Source: Micromonospora sp. R77 (lineage in GTDB: Bacteria; Actinomycetota; Actinomycetes; Mycobacteriales; Micromonosporaceae). Taken from it: 64,000 bases of DNA. Positions 1 to 7,901 of the stretch are shown here, piece by piece. Made by a program: the position numbers and the translations under genes. Positions within the stretch are counted from its first letter, which is position 1, and every line of letters begins with the position of its first letter. The notes beneath the pieces were generated by a model. It ran no database searches. It saw only the letters and a program-made list of their open reading frames with translations, and was not told the DNA's origin. The DNA lies in the NCBI RefSeq assembly GCF_022747945.1, contig NZ_JALDST010000001.1, positions 682,001 through 746,000 of the forward strand, in the 5' to 3' direction.

Positions 1-356
1 TGGGTCAGGGCGGCCGCCGCGGCGACCACCACGTCCCGCTTGAGCCAGCGTCCGGTGCCGAAGTCGAGGCTGGCCGAGAGGTCCACCGCCAGCCAGGTCT
101 CCAGCTCCCGGTCGGCCACCGTACGCCGCACGTGCGGCATCGTGGTCCGGGCGGTGACCGGCCAGTCCATCCGGCGGACGTCGTCGCCGGGGCGGTACTC
201 GCGGGACTCCCCCGCCTCGCTGCCCGGCCCCGGCAGCAGTCCGGCGTAGTCGCCCTGGAGCAGGCCGTCGAGCTTCCGGGTGACCAGCAGCTGCAACCGG
301 GACAGGGCGGCGCCGGAGCGGTCGCCGGCGGCCGGCAGTCGGGTCGGTGGGGTCAC
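1..356 (-). CDS. DUF58 domain-containing protein (N-terminal part, runs off the window)
   Basis: The minus strand is open from a GTG at 356 to the window edge, so only about 118 N-terminal residues are visible. They include GDYAGLLPGPGSEAGESREY, RPGDDVRRMDWPVTAR and a later LAVDLSASLDFGTG stretch. This is the DUF58 signature (Y-x-PGDD-x-R-x-DW) followed by the first strand of a vWA-like fold carrying a DxSxS MIDAS-type motif. The start codon overlaps the stop of the upstream MoxR ATPase by 4 bp (GTGA), so the two are translationally coupled. MoxR plus DUF58 is a standard pair thought to act as a chaperone or metal-insertion system, often with transglutaminase-like genes, which would lie beyond the window. 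The family call is firm; the function is inference. Confidence 0.9.
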   Translation of the reverse strand, partial: MTPPTRLPAAGDRSGAALSRLQLLVTRKLDGLLQGDYAGLLPGPGSEAGESREYRPGDDVRRMDWPVTARTTMPHVRRTVADRELETWLAVDLSASLDFGTGRWLKRDVVVAAAAALT

Positions 357-1459
357 GGCCGTTGCCCGGGCCAGCCGGCGCCCGGGGGCACGGCCGGCGG
401 CGGGGTGGCCTGCTGTCGGGGCGCGACCGCGGGCAGCGGGATGGTGGACATCACCCGGTGCACGATGTGGTCGGCCGGCACGTCGTCGGCGAGCGCGTCA
501 TAGCTGAGCACCAGCCGGTGCCGCAGGATGTCCGGGGCGATGTCCTGCACGTCCTGTGGCAGGGCGTAGTCCCGACCGCGCAGCAGCGCCAGCGCCCGGG
601 TGGCCCGGACCAGGCCGAGCGAGGCGCGCGGGCTGGCGCCGTACTGGATGAGCTGGGCGACGTCCGGCATGCCGTGCTCGGCCGGGGCGCGGGTGGCCAG
701 CACCAGCCGGACCGCGTAGTCGACCAGCGCGTTGTGCACGAAGACCTGGTCGGCCTTGCGCTGCAGGGCGATCAGGTCGGGGGTGCTGAACACCGGCGCC
801 GGCTCGGGTGCGGCGACGCCCATCCGGTAGACGATCTCCCGCTCCTCGGCGTCGGTCGGGTAACCCACCACGATCTTCATCAGGAAGCGGTCCCGCTGCG
901 CCTCGGGCAGCGGATAGACGCCCTCCTGCTCGATCGGGTTCTGCGTCGCCATCACCAGGAACGGGTCCGGTACCCGGTGCGTCTCGCCGCCGATCGACAC
1001 CTGACGCTCGCTCATCACCTCCAGCAGCGCCGACTGCACCTTGGCCGGCGCCCGGTTGATCTCGTCGGCGAGCAGGAAGTTGACGAAGACCGGGCCCAGC
1101 TCGACGTCGAACTTCTCGCTGGACTGCCGGTAGATGCGGGTGCCCATGATGTCGGCGGGCACCAGGTCGGGGGTGAACTGCACCCGGGCGAAGGAACCGC
1201 CGACGACCCGGGCCAGGGTCTCCACGGCGAGCGTCTTCGCCACGCCGGGCACCCCCTCCAGCAGGCAGTGCCCCCGGGCGAGCAGGGCCACGAACATCCG
1301 CTCGACCATCCGGTCCTGCCCGACGATCACCCGTTTGATCTCGAACAACGCCCGCTCCAGCAGGGTGGCGTCCTCCGCCGGGGTGGTGCCGGCGGGCGGC
1401 GGCGCGGCCGGCACGGCCTCGGTCGGGGTCGGGGCATCGGGCGTGGTCGGCTGGGCCAC
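353..1459 (-). CDS. MoxR-family AAA+ ATPase
   Basis: A 368-residue protein starting at a GTG with GGAGG a few bases upstream. After a Pro/Ala-rich N-terminus of about 30 residues comes the AAA_3 domain. It has a Walker A variant GVPGVAKT (about residues 70-77), Walker B FLLADEINRAP (about 130-140), sensor I VMATQNPIEQEG and an arginine finger in EAQRDRFLMK. The C-terminal lid includes GASPRASLGL. MoxR ATPases are chaperones that mature or activate partner vWA-containing proteins. Here the partner is probably the DUF58 protein, whose start overlaps this stop by 4 bp. Length and motif order are normal for the family. Confidence 0.96.
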   Translation of the reverse strand: MAQPTTPDAPTPTEAVPAAPPPAGTTPAEDATLLERALFEIKRVIVGQDRMVERMFVALLARGHCLLEGVPGVAKTLAVETLARVVGGSFARVQFTPDLVPADIMGTRIYRQSSEKFDVELGPVFVNFLLADEINRAPAKVQSALLEVMSERQVSIGGETHRVPDPFLVMATQNPIEQEGVYPLPEAQRDRFLMKIVVGYPTDAEEREIVYRMGVAAPEPAPVFSTPDLIALQRKADQVFVHNALVDYAVRLVLATRAPAEHGMPDVAQLIQYGASPRASLGLVRATRALALLRGRDYALPQDVQDIAPDILRHRLVLSYDALADDVPADHIVHRVMSTIPLPAVAPRQQATPPPAVPPGAGWPGQRP

Positions 1460-1724
1460 CGGTCCTCCACAGCATGATCGATCGTCGCGGTGTGGTGCGT
1501 GTCAAGACTGTCATGCCCGGCTGAGTGCCGAGGTGGGGAGAAGCCGATTTTCGCCGTGCCGCGTCGCCGGGCCGGAACGCGCCGGTTCGACGCGGGGAAA
1601 AGCGTTGAACACGGGTGGACAGGAAGGGGTCCGGCGTGTGTACGATTCACCCCGTCGCCGGGCGGCTCCCCCCGTGGCCGCCCGGCGCTCAAACTTCCGC
1701 TCACCGCGGCCTAGACTCGCCCGG

Positions 1725-1955
1725 ATGAGCTCCCCCACCCCGGTCGACGAGCCGCCGATCTGCTCGGCACGCGGCTGCCGCGCGCCCGCCGTCTGGGCGC
1801 TGCGCTGGAACAATCCCCGACTGCACGACGCCGACCGGCGCAAGACCTGGCTGGCCTGTCCCGACCATCGGGAATCGCTCGGTGACTTCCTCGGCGCGCG
1901 CGGCTTCCTGCGCGAGGTGGCACCGCTGGCCGGATCGCCTAACCTCGAAGGGTGA
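1725..1955 (+). CDS. Small cysteine-containing conserved protein (76 aa)
   Basis: The 76-residue product begins MSSPTPVDEPPICSARGCRA and has two possible metal-binding half-sites: CSARGC near residues 13-18 and CPDHR near residues 46-50. This CxxxxC...CxxH arrangement could bind zinc, but no family function is known to me. A TAGACT hexamer at 1712-1717 lies 7 bases before the ATG and there is no ribosome binding site, so translation is probably from a leaderless mRNA. The stop overlaps the GTG of the next gene by 4 bp, making this the first gene of a three-gene operon with two PH-domain membrane proteins. Similar short proteins precede such genes in other actinobacteria, so I regard it as real though uncharacterised. 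Confidence 0.8.
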   Translation: MSSPTPVDEPPICSARGCRAPAVWALRWNNPRLHDADRRKTWLACPDHRESLGDFLGARGFLREVAPLAGSPNLEG

Positions 1956-2494
1956 ACGAGCGCAGCGGACCGGTGCCCGCCGAGGACCACCCCGGGCCGC
2001 CGCCGGCCCACCCCCTGGAACCCTGGCCGGACACCGTCCGCTGGCAACGCATCTCCACCGACCTGATCTGGGTGGAGCTGATCCGCCTCGGCATCCTGCT
2101 CGCGGTGCTGCTGATCGGGCTCGGCGTCGGCTGGGCGGCCAGCGGCCACTGGGCCTTCGGCGCGGCCCTCGGGCTGGTCCTGCTGCTGGCCGGCTGGCGG
2201 GCCGTCACCATCGTCCGCGCGGTACGCGCCTGGGGGTACGCCGAGCGCGCCGACGACCTGCTGGTCCGGCACGGGCTGCTGGTGCGGCGGCTGTCCATCG
2301 TCCCGTACTCCCGGATGCAGTTCGTCGACGTCAGCGCGGGCCCGCTGGAGCGCGCGTTCGACCTGGCCACCGTGCAGTTGCACACGGCCGCGGCGGCGAG
2401 CGACGCCCGGGTGCCGGGCCTGCGCCCCGCCGAGGCGTCCCGGCTGCGGGACCGGCTCACCGCGCTCGGCGAGGACCGGGCGGAGGGCCTGTGA
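1952..2494 (+). CDS. Bacterial PH (YdbS-like) domain membrane protein
   Basis: 180 residues. After a Pro-rich N-terminus and the characteristic W-x-R-I-S motif (RWQRISTDLIWVE) come two adjacent hydrophobic helices (roughly residues 45-65 and 70-90). A bPH_2-type domain follows, with YAERADDLLVRHGLLVRR and SIVPYSRMQFVDVSAGPL, and then a strand ending in LATVQLHTAAAAS. This is the YdbS/DUF304 architecture. These proteins work as membrane pairs with YdbT-like partners, and the next gene is that partner, overlapping by 4 bp at its GTG. Their molecular role is unclear; in Bacillus the YdbST pair is linked to cell-envelope stress and antimicrobial resistance. Confidence 0.92.
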   Translation: MNERSGPVPAEDHPGPPPAHPLEPWPDTVRWQRISTDLIWVELIRLGILLAVLLIGLGVGWAASGHWAFGAALGLVLLLAGWRAVTIVRAVRAWGYAERADDLLVRHGLLVRRLSIVPYSRMQFVDVSAGPLERAFDLATVQLHTAAAASDARVPGLRPAEASRLRDRLTALGEDRAEGL

Positions 2495-3892
2495 GCGAGG
2501 CCCAGCACCGGTCCGCCGCCGTCCTGGCCCGTGCCGGGCTGGCCAGGATGGGGCAGCCCGGCGGGCCGCCGGTCGAGGAACCACGGCAGCGGCTGCACCC
2601 GCTCAGCCCGGTGCTGCACGGCGCGAAGTCCATCGTCGTGGTGGTCGCCGGCCTGTCCTGGTCGACCCTGTCCCGGGTCGGGTTCGGCTGGTTCGCCGTG
2701 CTGGTGGCGGTGCTGGCGCTCGGGGCGACCGTGCTCGCGGTGATCAGCTGGTACAACACCGGCTACCACGTGGTGGGCCGGGAACTGCGGGTGCACGAGG
2801 GACTGCTGTGGCGGCGTACCCGGGCCATCCCGCTGGAACGACTCCAGGCGGTCGAGGTGGTGCGGCCGTTGCTCGCGCAGCTCACCGGGCTGGCCGAGCT
2901 GCGCCTGGAGGTGGTCGGCGGGGGGCGTACCGAGGCGCCGCTGGCGTACCTGGGGGTGGCCGAGGCGGCGGCGCTGCGGGAGCGGCTGCTCGTCGTCGCC
3001 GGTCGCACGCCCGGCCTCCCGGAGGCCGCCCCGCCGACCGCGGACCAACCGCCCGCGCCGGCACCGGCGGGCCGCCGGCTGCACACCGTACGCAACGCCG
3101 ACCTGCTGGTCAGCCAGCTACTCACCCCGCAGGCGTTCCTGCTGCCGTTCGGCGTGGCCTTCGTGGTGGCGCAGTTCCTCTCCGAGGGGTCCTGGTCGTT
3201 CATCGCGGTGGCCAGCACGCTGACCGCGATGGCCGGCGTCGTGCTGCAACCCGTCCGCCGGGTCCTCGACGACTGGAGCTTCCGCCTCGACCGCGACGCC
3301 GACATCCTGCGGGTACGCAACGGACTGCTGGAGACGCGGGCGCAGACGGTGCCGCTGCACCGGGTGCAGACGGTCGGGGTGACCTGGCCGCTGCTGTGGC
3401 GGATGAAGGGCTGGCTGCGGCTGCGGCTGGAGGTGGCCGGCTATTCGGGGGCCGAGCCGGACGACCGGAACCGCCCGGACCGGCTGCTGCCGGTCGGTGA
3501 CCTGTCGACCGGTGAACGGATCGTGGCGGAGGTGCTGCCCGGGGTGTGGCTGGGCGCGCTGCCGTTGACCCCGCCGCCGGCCCGGGCCCGCTGGCTGCGC
3601 CCGCTCAGTCGGGCGGCGCTCGGCACCGGTCTCGACGACCGGGTCTTCGCCGCCCGCTCCGGTCTGCTCACCCGGCAGCTGACGATCGTGCCGTACGCCC
3701 GGATCCAGAGCGTGCGGGTCACCCAGGGGCCGGCGCAGCGCCGGCTGCGGCTGGCCACGGTGCACGCCGACACGGCCGGCGGGGCGGGCGCGGTCGCCCA
3801 CGGACCGGGACGTGCGGGCGCTGGGCGCTGGCCGCCGAACGACCGAACGGTCGCGGGCGGCCCGCCACGCCGACGGACGACGGCGACCCTAG
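2491..3892 (+). CDS. YdbT-like multi-PH-domain membrane protein, frameshifted near its 3' end
   Basis: This is the partner of the preceding PH protein and starts at a GTG overlapping its stop. The frame encodes three bPH_2-type repeats. Each has an R-x-G-L-L...P-x-x-R-x-Q motif: VHEGLLWRRTRAIPLERLQA, VRNGLLETRAQTVPLHRVQT and ARSGLLTRQLTIVPYARIQS. Hydrophobic helices occur between them. The third domain reads well to LATVHADTAGGAGAVAH and then becomes Arg/Pro-rich, running open to 4179 and overlapping the convergent PAP2 gene. Removing one G at about 3802 restores a family-like ending (HDRDVRAL...TTERSRAARHAD) that stops at TAG 3890-3892. I therefore give the frame-corrected end; the uncorrected ORF is 2491-4179. 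This is either a sequencing error or a genuine frameshift. Confidence 0.85.
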
Positions 3893-3992
3893 CCGCGCCG
3901 AGCTGCGGTCGGGCCACGACCGCGCGCCGACGGAGGCCGGGGCCGGGCCGACCGGCGACGGTGGGTCGTGGTCGGGGGGTGCGGTCGGTGGA

Positions 3993-5027
3993 TCAGCGGT
4001 CGGCGGACGCCGGAGCGACCTCGGCCGACCGGTCCGCCGGGCGGTCCACCGGCGCGTCGGCGGGCTGCCGGGCCGCCGGCACCGCCGGCCGCCGGGCCGC
4101 CCAGGCCCGTTCGGCGAGGCCGACCACCAGGAACGTGATGCCGACGTACGTCCAGCCGACCAGCACGTCGATCAGGTAGTGCTCGCCGCTGTAGATCAGC
4201 GTGAACGTCATGGCCAGCGGGTAGGCCAGCAGCAGCGGCCACCAGCGCCGCCGGGTGGTGGGCAGGAAGAACAGCACCACGAACAGGGCGAAGGCGGTGT
4301 GCAGCGAGGGCATCGCCGCCACCGGGTTCGAGGCGATCTGACCGGCGTTGAGCACGTTGCCGGCACCGTGCATGCCGACCGTCTGCCAGCCCCGGGTGGA
4401 GATCCGGGCGACTTCGGTGAGCAGGCCGTTCTGGGCCGCCCACCACGGCGGCGCGGCCGGATAGAGGAAGTAGGTGGCCAGCCCGGCGGCGCAGAGGAAG
4501 CCCCAGCGCCGCATGAACGCCGCCCAGCGCGCGCGGTCCCGCAGCCAGAGCACCCCGGCGGCGGCCAGCGCCACCACGAAGTGGGAAAAGTAGACCCAGC
4601 TGGCGAGCACGTCCCACCAGTGCACCTCGGGCCGGTAGAGGTGCTGCTGCAACCAGACGGTCGGCACCTCGCCGCCGGTCGCCCAGCCGACCAGGAACCG
4701 GTCGGCGACGATCAGCTCCAGGGCGTGCGGCGTGGCACCGTTGTCGGCGAATCCCCGGGAGAGGTTGTAGGCGGCCAGCAGCAGCACCACCGGGATCCAG
4801 TCGCGGGCGAAGCGCAGGTGGCTGCGCCACGGTCGCGACGAGTTCCACGCGATGGTCCCCGCCCAGATCCAGAGGAAGGCGTACGCCGGGTCGGTGGGCA
4901 GGCCGATGGCCAGCCAACCGGCCACGAAGAGGACCGCCCAGACCGTCATGGCGACGATCCGGCGCCGGCCGCCGTCGGGCGCCGGGTCGGTCGGGACGGG
5001 GGGCTGAGGATCGGTCACGACGGCCAT
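3993..5027 (-). CDS. PAP2 superfamily (inositol phosphorylceramide synthase-like) membrane protein
   Basis: A 344-residue integral membrane protein with at least six hydrophobic segments and an Ala/Pro-rich cytosolic tail. The phosphatase motifs are PSLHTAFALF (240-249, His243) and SGEHYLIDVLVGW (280-292, His283 and Asp287), matching C2 and C3 of the PAP2_3/AUR1-like group. Such enzymes remove or transfer lipid-linked phosphate at the outer face of the membrane. The ORF is open upstream to 5300, but its first ~90 residues are Arg/Pro-rich non-coding-like sequence, so I take the ATG at 5025-5027 (MAVVTDPQPP), although it lacks a strong ribosome binding site. The 3' end would overlap the uncorrected PH gene on the other strand, which supports the frameshift there. 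Confidence 0.88.
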   Translation of the reverse strand: MAVVTDPQPPVPTDPAPDGGRRRIVAMTVWAVLFVAGWLAIGLPTDPAYAFLWIWAGTIAWNSSRPWRSHLRFARDWIPVVLLLAAYNLSRGFADNGATPHALELIVADRFLVGWATGGEVPTVWLQQHLYRPEVHWWDVLASWVYFSHFVVALAAAGVLWLRDRARWAAFMRRWGFLCAAGLATYFLYPAAPPWWAAQNGLLTEVARISTRGWQTVGMHGAGNVLNAGQIASNPVAAMPSLHTAFALFVVLFFLPTTRRRWWPLLLAYPLAMTFTLIYSGEHYLIDVLVGWTYVGITFLVVGLAERAWAARRPAVPAARQPADAPVDRPADRSAEVAPASADR

Positions 5028-5179
5028 CGCGGTCAAGGTTAACGGCGGGCGACCGACCGGTGGACGCCGACCACCGCCGCGAACCCCACCTCGGCGGGCC
5101 GGTGCCGCTCCCGTCGAGGTGGGCAGCCGGTTGCCGGCGCGTACGGGCCGGGCGGCCGGGCAGCCCCTAGGCTGAACGC

Positions 5180-5584
5180 ATGCAGGAGCAGTCGGACCCA
5201 CCCTTCCCGCCGGGCCTGAGCGCCCGGGTCGAGCTGACCGTGACCGACGCGGACACCGCCCAGGCCGTGGGCTCCGGTGACGTGCCGGTGCTCGGCACAC
5301 CCCGGGTGGTGGCCCTGGCCGAGGCGGCGACCGTGGCGGCCACCGCGACGCGGATGCCGCCCGGGCGGACCACCGTCGGGCTCCGGGTCGAGCTGGACCA
5401 CCGCGCGCCCACCCCGGTCGGCCGGACGGTCGCCGCGACGGCCACGCTCGCCGGGGTCGACGGCCGGCGACTGCTCTTCGAGGTCACCGTCACCGACGGC
5501 GCGGAGACCGTCGCCGCCGGCCGGATCGAGCGGGTGCTGGTGGACCGGCAGCGGTTCGTCGAGCGGGCCGGGGCCGCCTCGTGA
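5180..5584 (+). CDS. Hotdog-fold thioesterase, FlK-like
   Basis: 134 residues with the layout of the fluoroacetyl-CoA thioesterase (FlK) family. The helix motif GTPRVVALAEAA supplies Thr40 and Glu48, and VELDHRAPTP supplies His74. This spacing mirrors the known Thr/Glu/His catalytic triad of FlK. The C-terminus VLVDRQRF is typical. Most actinobacterial homologues are generic acyl-CoA thioesterases, so resistance to fluoroacetate is not implied. The ATG follows TAGGCT (5168-5173) by 6 bases without a ribosome binding site, suggesting a leaderless transcript. The stop overlaps the GTG of the next gene (MBL hydrolase) by 4 bp, so the two form an operon that may process related acyl thioesters. 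Confidence 0.88.
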   Translation: MQEQSDPPFPPGLSARVELTVTDADTAQAVGSGDVPVLGTPRVVALAEAATVAATATRMPPGRTTVGLRVELDHRAPTPVGRTVAATATLAGVDGRRLLFEVTVTDGAETVAAGRIERVLVDRQRFVERAGAAS

Positions 5585-6411
5585 GCGCCCGGTTCGTCGA
5601 GGTCGCCGACCGGGTGCACGTGCTGCGCGACCCGCTGCTGCACGTCAACGTGACGCTGGTGGTCGGCGACGGCGCGGCGCTGCTGGTGGACACCCTCTCC
5701 ACCGCCGGCCAGGCGCGGGAGCTGGCCGAGGCGGCCCGGCTGGTCACCCCGCACCCGTGGACCATCGTGAACACCCACCACCACTTCGACCACTGCTTCG
5801 GCAACGCCACGCTGGCCGCCGACCCGCCCCGCCCGGTGTACGCCCACGAGCTGGCCGCCGCCGCGCTGCGCGACCGGCCCGACCGGTTGCGCCGGGCGGC
5901 GTACGAGGAGATGCGCGACGAACAGCCGGCGCTCGCCGTCGAGCTGGCCGACACCGTGCTGCTCGCCCCGACGCACACCGTGCACACCGAGACGGTGCTG
6001 GACGTGGGCGGCCGGCGGGTGCTGTTGCGCCACCCGGGGCACGGGCACACCGATGCCGACCTGGTGGTACACGTACCGGACGCGGACCTGCTGGTCGCCG
6101 GCGACCTGGTGGAGCAGAGCGGGCCGCCGGCGTTCGAGGAGTCGTACCCGCTGCAGTGGCCGGACGCGGTCGCCGACCTGCTGCGGCTGACCACGCCCAC
6201 GACGGTGGTGGTGCCCGGCCACGGCGAGCCGGTCGATGTGGAGTTCGTCCGCGCCCAGCACGCCCGGCTCGCCGAGCAGGCCTGGCTGATCCGTGCCGCC
6301 CACACCGCCGCCGCCCCACCCGAACGGGTCGCCGCCGAGTCCCCCTTCGGCGCCCGCGCCGGCCTCACCGCCGCCCGCCGCGGCTACGCGGAACTCGACG
6401 GCACCGCCTGA
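5581..6411 (+). CDS. Metallo-beta-lactamase-fold hydrolase
   Basis: 276 residues. The metal motif HHHFDH lies at residues 66-71 (HxHxDH ligands His66, His68, Asp70, His71). It is followed by a His-containing loop HPGHGHTDADL, an Asp ligand in LLVAGDLVEQ and a last His in VVPGHGEPVD. All dinuclear zinc ligands of the MBL superfamily are therefore present. No signal peptide is visible, so it is probably cytosolic. It starts at a GTG inside the stop of the FlK-like thioesterase gene, pointing to co-translation. Substrate cannot be read from the sequence; glyoxalase-II-like or thioesterase activity are possibilities. Confidence 0.92.
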   Translation: MSARFVEVADRVHVLRDPLLHVNVTLVVGDGAALLVDTLSTAGQARELAEAARLVTPHPWTIVNTHHHFDHCFGNATLAADPPRPVYAHELAAAALRDRPDRLRRAAYEEMRDEQPALAVELADTVLLAPTHTVHTETVLDVGGRRVLLRHPGHGHTDADLVVHVPDADLLVAGDLVEQSGPPAFEESYPLQWPDAVADLLRLTTPTTVVVPGHGEPVDVEFVRAQHARLAEQAWLIRAAHTAAAPPERVAAESPFGARAGLTAARRGYAELDGTA

Positions 6412-6415
6412 CCCG

Positions 6416-6494
6416 GCGTCGATCATGGGGTGGTGGTGTCGGTTCCGCCCCGGTATGTCGGCTGTGCCGGGGACCACGGGTCCATGATCGACGC
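6416..6494. terminator. Long inverted repeat between convergent genes
   Basis: Perfect 13-bp arms GCGTCGATCATGG (6416-6428) and CCATGATCGACGC (6482-6494) enclose 53 bp. The element fills the gap between the convergent MBL hydrolase and PfkB genes and probably acts as a bidirectional terminator. Its GATCATGG core recurs in the 60369-60431 element, so it may also belong to a dispersed palindrome family. Confidence 0.6.
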
Positions 6495-6509
6495 TGGGAA
6501 GGGGTGCGG

Positions 6510-7442
6510 TCAGCCGGGAAAGCGGGTGGTGACGGCGGTGCGGGTGGGCATGGAGATGGCGCCGCCGGGGGATTCGCAGACCAGGGCGGCGACGCGGAGG
6601 GCGTAGGCGACGCGGTGCTGCCAGCCGGTCGGGTCGGTGGGTTCGCCGTCGGCGAGCAGGTCGGCGATGAGCGCGCCCATCACCGAGTCACCGGCGCCGG
6701 TGGCGTCCACCGCGTCGACCTTCGGCGCGGGGATGCGTACCACGTCGGGGCCCGTGGCGACCAGCGCGCCGGCCGCACCCAGGGTGACCACCACCGTGGT
6801 CGCGCCGAGTTCCCGCAGGTACGCGGCCACTCCCTCGACCGGCTCCCCCGGATAGAGCAGTTCGGCGTCGGCGGTGCTCAACTTCACCAGGTGGGCGCTG
6901 GCGGCGAACTCGGCGACCACCTCGCGCAGCCCGGCCAGCGCCCCCGGCCCGGTCAGCAGCCGGGGCCGGACGTTCGGGTCGAACACCCGCAGCGCACCGG
7001 CGATCGACCAGGCCCGGCGGGCGGCGGCGAGCACCGGCGGTTCGAGCAGCACGATCGACCCGCAGTAGAGCACGTCCGCGCCCTCGACCAGCGCGACGTC
7101 CAGGTCGTCGGCGGTGAGCAGACCGTACGAGCGGGGTTCGCCGTAGAAGCGGAAGTCCGGCTCGGGGCCGGCGAAGGTGGCCACGCCCAGCGCGGTCGGC
7201 GCCGGCACGGTGACCGTGCCGGTCAGCCCGACGCCCGCGTCGCTCAGGAAGGCGCGGATCCGGTCGGCGAGGGCGTCGTCGCCGAGTGAGCCGACGAACC
7301 GGGAGTCCCCGCCGAGCCGGGCCACCGCCACCGCCACGTTGAGCGGGCCGCCGCCGATCGCCTGTCGGTAGACCGGCTGCCCGTCGTGCTCGGCGTCGAG
7401 CAGGTCGACCAGTGCCTCACCGAGCACCACCGCGTACCCCAT
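6510..7442 (-). CDS. PfkB-family carbohydrate kinase (fructokinase-like)
   Basis: 310 residues of ribokinase/PfkB fold. The N-terminus carries the glycine-rich substrate motif IGGGPLNVAVAVARLGGD (about residues 30-47), as in fructokinases. The C-terminal PfkB signature 2 is VDAVDATGAGDSVMGAL, with the catalytic Asp in GAGD. It should phosphorylate a hexose, possibly fructose, in the cytosol. The ATG at 7440-7442 is preceded by GGAGGGAACCGGAG, giving a good ribosome binding site. The track upstream is open but not coding-like. The gene stands alone, convergent with the MBL hydrolase, so the sugar is not identified by context. Confidence 0.93.
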   Translation of the reverse strand: MGYAVVLGEALVDLLDAEHDGQPVYRQAIGGGPLNVAVAVARLGGDSRFVGSLGDDALADRIRAFLSDAGVGLTGTVTVPAPTALGVATFAGPEPDFRFYGEPRSYGLLTADDLDVALVEGADVLYCGSIVLLEPPVLAAARRAWSIAGALRVFDPNVRPRLLTGPGALAGLREVVAEFAASAHLVKLSTADAELLYPGEPVEGVAAYLRELGATTVVVTLGAAGALVATGPDVVRIPAPKVDAVDATGAGDSVMGALIADLLADGEPTDPTGWQHRVAYALRVAALVCESPGGAISMPTRTAVTTRFPG

Positions 7443-7534
7443 CTCCGGTTCCCTCCGTTCGTCGTACCCACGATCCTGGCGCACGGTGCCGGTCCGGCGC
7501 ACGGGGACGACGCGGACCCGGGCACCCGGTGCGG

Positions 7535-7610
7535 GCCCTTTGCTCTGCAGCCATCGGCGCAGCAGGCACTGTACGTCACCTGCTGCGTCGGTGGCTGCAG
7601 AGCAAAGGGC
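7535..7610. repeat. Palindromic dispersed repeat, copy 1
   Basis: Two arms of about 33 nt, starting GCCCTTTGCTCTGCAGCCA and ending in the reverse complement TGGCTGCAGAGCAAAGGGC, flank an 8-10 nt loop with only two or three mismatches. A second copy lies at 27174-27249. It sits in the divergent promoter gap (7443-7901) between the PfkB kinase and the LPMO gene. The rest of that 459-bp gap shows no coding sequence. It could be a REP/MITE-like element or a structured RNA hairpin. Confidence 0.75.
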
Positions 7611-7901
7611 ACCGGAGGCAGCCGGGGCCGGCACCGCCCACATCGACGTACGACTATTGCGTCCGGTGTCGGGGCGTGATGGGATGGCGCTTGCCGGAGC
7701 GGCGCGGGGGCTGCCGCGCCACCGGCGTCGGGATCCGGTCGACCAGCGAGGGCATCCCGGTCCGTGCCACGGACCGCAGGCGGTGCGCGCGTTCCGCCCG
7801 GCCGCACGACGGCCGCCGGGCGCGGCACCGCGACAGTCGCATCCGCTCGTCGCAGCGGGGTGGGCCGGTGCGGGCCACGCCCCGCGAGTCAGGAGAACCT
7901 C

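Noticed and set aside
347..1477. Plus-strand frame opposite the MoxR gene
   Set aside because: Antisense shadow; the MoxR protein has complete motifs on the minus strand.
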